This document shows positions 60,342 through 64,000 of a DNA stretch of 64,000 bases, piece after piece. Made by a program: the position numbers and the translations under genes. The notes beneath the pieces are model-generated. The model saw only the letters and a list, made by a program, of their open reading frames with translations, was not told the DNA's origin and did no database searches. Numbering within the stretch: position 1 is the stretch's first letter; every line of letters starts with the position of its first letter. Location of the stretch: the NCBI GenBank assembly GCA_027924585.1, contig BSBM01000597.1, positions 765,501 through 829,500 of the forward strand. The letters are read 5' to 3'. The DNA comes from Larix kaempferi (taxonomy: Eukaryota > Streptophyta > Pinopsida > Pinales > Pinaceae).

Positions 60342-63021
60342 TGTAACATCCCAAAAATCGCAAAAATTAAAAAAAATTGGTATAGCCTAATTCATAAGAG
60401 AAATTATATCTGCGGAATGAAAGTTATTTAACTAATAGATAATAACAACTTCATAAAATTATCGTATTTATTCTTGAACATAAAAAGATACTTGATTATA
60501 AATAAGATGCGACAGAACAATGTTTATTTCATTATGTGTAATGATCTAGTAACAATACTGATGAATTGTTTGCATATTTCTGAAGGGGTTCCTACAGGGT
60601 ACCCTTGGGTTTACTTAGCTTTGATAGCTAAAGCATTGGATTCTTTTCTTTCGTAGATCTGCAGGTAAGGTAATAGAGTAATTCCGGTATTTCAAGACAA
60701 GTTATAAGCTTAAGCTAGTCGTCTTTGTTTTTAAGATAAATGTATATACTGTCGTGCATGAAGATGTCGATGGTATGTAATTTTGGGTTTATCTTTATTA
60801 ATCTGTACTATTTTTATCCTGTAATTTTGGGTTTATCTTTATTAATCTGTACTATTTTTATCCTAACACTTGTAAGTGTAGCTAGAGATATTTTGCACTA
60901 TACTTTTGCTATAATCAATGTTGTCATTCATTAGGGAAACAATTGATATGATCTTCATGTGAGATTCTACAATATAAAAGTTGCGACAAGCATGTGATAA
61001 TGTTATCAATATGTCAGGGTTGAACAATAAGAGATCTAAATGTTAAATGCTAGGTTAGATTGAAATGGGACCTTCATAATTCTAGTCCATCCTTTGTTCA
61101 ATTCAAAAATGCAACTGTATAGTTATGATAGCATTACTATAATGCAATGGCTTGTGATAACAATGGTCTTTAAAAGCCTACATGACATATTTCAAGTACT
61201 TAAATCATATATGCTCCTAATATACTTTTTTGACTATATCACTGCATTGACATGATAATAGTTTGATGTGTATTAGTGACCCATATTGAATTGTTATAAT
61301 ACTTCTATGGAATACTTTGCTAGGGTTACAATGCCTAGTTATATGCAAACAGAAACTTAACGCTATATTCTATTACGTACATAATAAACGAATGATAATT
61401 TGACATTTGAATTTGAAATGTGTGTTCCATATGCAACTGGGACTTTACCTATGAAACATAGACGTTATACGATGTAATAAAGTTTGGAAAAGATTCATAT
61501 CGTGGTTATAAGAATACAATGTAAGGTTTGGCTTGGAAATATATATAGTTGTTATACGATAGGTTGACATTAGAACATGATATATGCATACCACCCATAG
61601 TTCGAAGTGGAATGCACACAACCATATGAATTCTATCATGGTTTAAACTTTATACATGAATGGAATATCACGATATGGTAATATCCTATAGTTTGAAAAC
61701 TATACAACTGTATTACTTTACTATAGTGGTAATAACCTGAGATCGTGTTGTAACAATAACTTCGACGCTAACATGAAGTTAATGTTGTTGCAGTTGAGGG
61801 TCTAGCAGAGGAGACGTGATATCTAGCATTAAATGCAACTTTGTGTAATGGAAGTGGTTTGTCTCATTGGCTCCAACGTGTCTTTGGCTCCACGTGATAT
61901 GGTTCTATAGTTGGTGAAAATCTTACCGAGCTGTAAGCTCTACCCTGGTGACAAGGCACTCCAGCTGGGCTTGCTATTTAATGGTGTCATTAGTGACAGG
62001 TGATCGCAATCTTTGTCTTGGTATTAGCATGGCTTGGGTGGCCAATTCTTGTCCGTCAATCTAACTTGTCTCGATTGTAGGGATCAAAACCCTAAGGAAA
62101 ATTCGTAATACCATTGTTGTTTCCTTATTGTATTCATTTGGAATTTTTGGTTTGGAGAAGAGGCCGACAAGCCGTTGATTAGCAGGCTTCACCCTGGGCG
62201 GTTTCTTGATGGCTCTGCAACTCCATCTGTGTAATTAAATGGTGAAATCTTTACTATAAGTTGCTCAAGTTTGATAGGTATAAGACATTGAATCCCTATG
62301 GCTTCTATCGTGTGACAGGATAGGTTTTTCAATGAGCTATGCTCCGAGTGTGATTAATTTTTACATGAATGCTGCTCTTGTTGCGCCGGTTTGAAAGACC
62401 TGGAAGTATGGAGCATTCCATCAGCCATTTTTTGTGAAGGTAAACTCGGCACTGTTTATTGTAATATGGTTAGGGTGTAAATAGTGTTCTTTTTTCGTTT
62501 GAAAACTTGTTTATAACCTCGTGACTGTTTGTTTGGCAGGTATTGCCTTCATTTTGGATTTTACAGTACTGGGGTTGCTGGCAATGGATGGCTCATTTGA
62601 GTCCGATAAGCCCTAGTGGCATAACCCTCCGTAGGTTCTCCTAGCAGATGATGGTCAACGTTGAAGTTGTGACAACTTGTTTCCTGGAATTCGTGGTTCT
62701 AAACAGTGTTTAGGTTGATGTATAGTGTTTTGGTTTTTATATTAACTGGGCAATGTAACATCTGTTGATGGGGTTTCGAGCTCTGTCAAGTTTGTCAATG
62801 AGAAGAATGTTTACAAGTCTCAGCTGTAGTAGTCATTTGTTTTTGTCATTTTTGGGGCTTGGCCTGTGAACACAACCTATGACTCATCAATAATGTGGAA
62901 ATGAACTCATGTGTTAGCCTACCTCTACGTTTGATGAAATACAAAGTATGGATTATGAAACTAGTTTTTAATACTTATGTGGTTATCGTTTTCTTTTGTG
63001 AACTAAGAAACTTTCAAAATA
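60342..63021 (-). repeat. Partial 5' LTR of the second long-LTR gypsy element
   Basis: Begins TGTAACATCCCAAAA like the first element's LTR. Shared landmarks include TACCCTTGGGTTTACTTAGC near 60601 and a GATAAGCCCTAGTGG region near 62608 that aligns in position with GTAAGCTCTGGTGG at 24653. The match in length implies that about 1.6 kb of this LTR lies beyond the inserted element, outside the window. Confidence 0.7.
60776..60863. repeat. Exact 44-bp tandem duplication
   Basis: TGTAATTTTGGGTTTATCTT at 60776 repeats identically from 60820, and both copies end CTATTTTTATCC. The absence of differences suggests a recent event or slippage. Confidence 0.95.
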
Positions 63022-63393
63022 TGTGATGATCCTGCAATAATTAATTAATGCCAATACACAAGATATCAGAAATAATAGACTCAGAATCACTTTTATATTG
63101 ATCACGGGCCACTTCGAGGGGGCAACCTCCTTTGAGCAAGCTTAATACAATTAACTTCGTCGTGCCTTCAATGAACTCAACACACACTTATATACTAAGT
63201 CTATACCCAATACTATGAGTCAAAACCATGGGACATATAATACTATGGGACGACTTACAAAGCATATCCGTCCAATACTATGGGCTAATATAAACTACGG
63301 ATCAACAAATACTACATGACGACTTACAAAGCATATGCGTCCAACAACAATATACTAACATAGTAAAGAGAAGGGTTGACATAGGTTCCTAAC
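63022..63393 (-). repeat. 3' LTR of a fourth gypsy element
   Basis: On the minus strand the LTR begins TGTTAGGAACCTATG right after a polypurine tract (CTAAGGGAGAGGGGA, about 63394-63409) and probably ends near 63022 (plus strand TGTGATGATCC). It contains a repeated ACGACTTACAAAGCATAT segment at 63250 and 63322. Confidence 0.65.
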
Positions 63394-64000
63394 ATCCCCT
63401 CTCCCTTAGAAAAAGCTTTGTCCTCAAAGCTTTGGTTGGAGAAATTGCTGCAGAATCTGAAGGAGTGGTTCCTCGATAGCATCCTCGGGTTGCATTTCGA
63501 GCCACTGATGCCTTTGGAGTGTCAAGGAGGATTGCCTGGAAGGATGTAGATGAAGAAGAACCCTGTCGGCTACATGGAAAATGCACTCAGAATGGTGCTG
63601 ATCGGCTTGTTGTTTTAGGTGAATTCTGGATATGTGAAGATTGTCCTTCAGAATGAGAAGAAGCTAATCGTGGTTTCGAAGAACCGAGTCAATTTCCTGA
63701 ATTGGGGAGCTGCTAAGGGTGTATGGAAGAAGAACTGGCGGTTTTTTTCCATAGACTACTTCATATGGTGTCCTTTGAGATGTGGTATTGTACCACCAGA
63801 GCGCTGCTAGGAAATCCATAGAAATAGTTGGCCAAAGCTGTGTAGGGATTGGCAAGGGTTTGAGCAATCCTGAAAGGAGTGTCGTTTCACCCTTGTTGAC
63901 TTGGAAAGTATCATCGTTAGCCACCATCTATTGAATTGTCATTTTTAGTCCCTGCCAAAAGAAGTTACATTGTTCCCGGTCATATATTTTGCAGAACCCA
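63394..64000 (-). pseudogene. Gypsy integrase, C-terminal part, running off the window
   Basis: Minus-strand pieces read ETTLLSGLLKPLPIPTQLWP and ISMDFLAAL (the start of the integrase core, which then skips ahead), TSQRTPYEVVYGKKPPVLLP, DSVLRNHD, and a C-terminal part near 63586-63389. Much of the DDE core is missing between ISMDF and WWYNTT, and frameshifts occur near 63664. The element is in the same orientation as the other gypsy copies, and its start lies beyond 64000. Confidence 0.7.

Larger units (their letters stand above)
57925..63021 (-). mobile_element. Second long-LTR gypsy element, truncated
   Basis: Same family layout as 22512-35994. RNase H, RT, the end of protease, gag, a primer-binding site and part of the 5' LTR are present. 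It is cut on the left by OMT copy 3 inside RNase H (TYDLELVA), losing integrase, chromodomain and 3' LTR. It also lacks about 700 bp between the end of gag and the end of protease. The LTR is interrupted at about 63021 by another element. Confidence 0.85.

Overview
This window is plant nuclear DNA, probably from a large-genome seed plant and plausibly a gymnosperm. That is an inference from spliced plant O-methyltransferase (OMT) and class III HD-Zip exons, several decayed Ty1/copia and Ty3/gypsy LTR retrotransposons with stop codons in nearly every coding frame, one retroelement with LTRs of about 4.3 kb, and long AT-rich spacers. No species-specific marker is visible. I see no rRNA or free tRNA gene, no CRISPR array, and no convincing new molecular system.

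Layout. 1-674 is one arm of a long inverted repeat; its partner is 52174-52855. 1212-2270 holds nested tandem repeats just upstream of a three-exon class II plant OMT gene (2479-3842), the only gene in the window that looks intact. Its AT-rich 3' flank (4130-5660) is a repeat block found three times (also about 37720-39032 and 50345-51360). The first copy carries a tRNA-derived SINE with an 18-bp target-site duplication, and the other two copies are its empty sites. From 10578 to 12119 (minus strand) lie the last exons of a class III HD-Zip gene; its earlier START-domain exons are at 36404-37150. The roughly 24 kb between them was expanded by a copia element (15277-22057, TSD TTTCA) and a chromodomain gypsy element (22512-35994). 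The copia element also splits an unrecognised reading frame.

37720-46440 holds the second repeat block, the 5' LTR and gag start of another copia element, an array of five evenly spaced imperfect palindromes, and a degenerate multi-exon locus I cannot name. 46470-49371 is a truncated minus-strand gypsy element. It abuts a 5'-truncated OMT copy (49373-50241) followed by the third repeat block. 51361-57684 is gene-poor with several tandem duplications. A third OMT fragment (57687-57930) runs directly into another truncated gypsy element of the long-LTR family (57925-63021), whose LTR is interrupted by a fourth gypsy element running off the window end.

Reading the parts together: a small OMT family was spread by local duplication and then broken by retroelements, with one copy (2479-3842) remaining. 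A regulatory-class HD-Zip III gene was degraded in the same region. Almost everything else is retroelement debris at different stages of decay, which makes insertion order readable from target-site duplications, empty paralogous sites and breakpoints.
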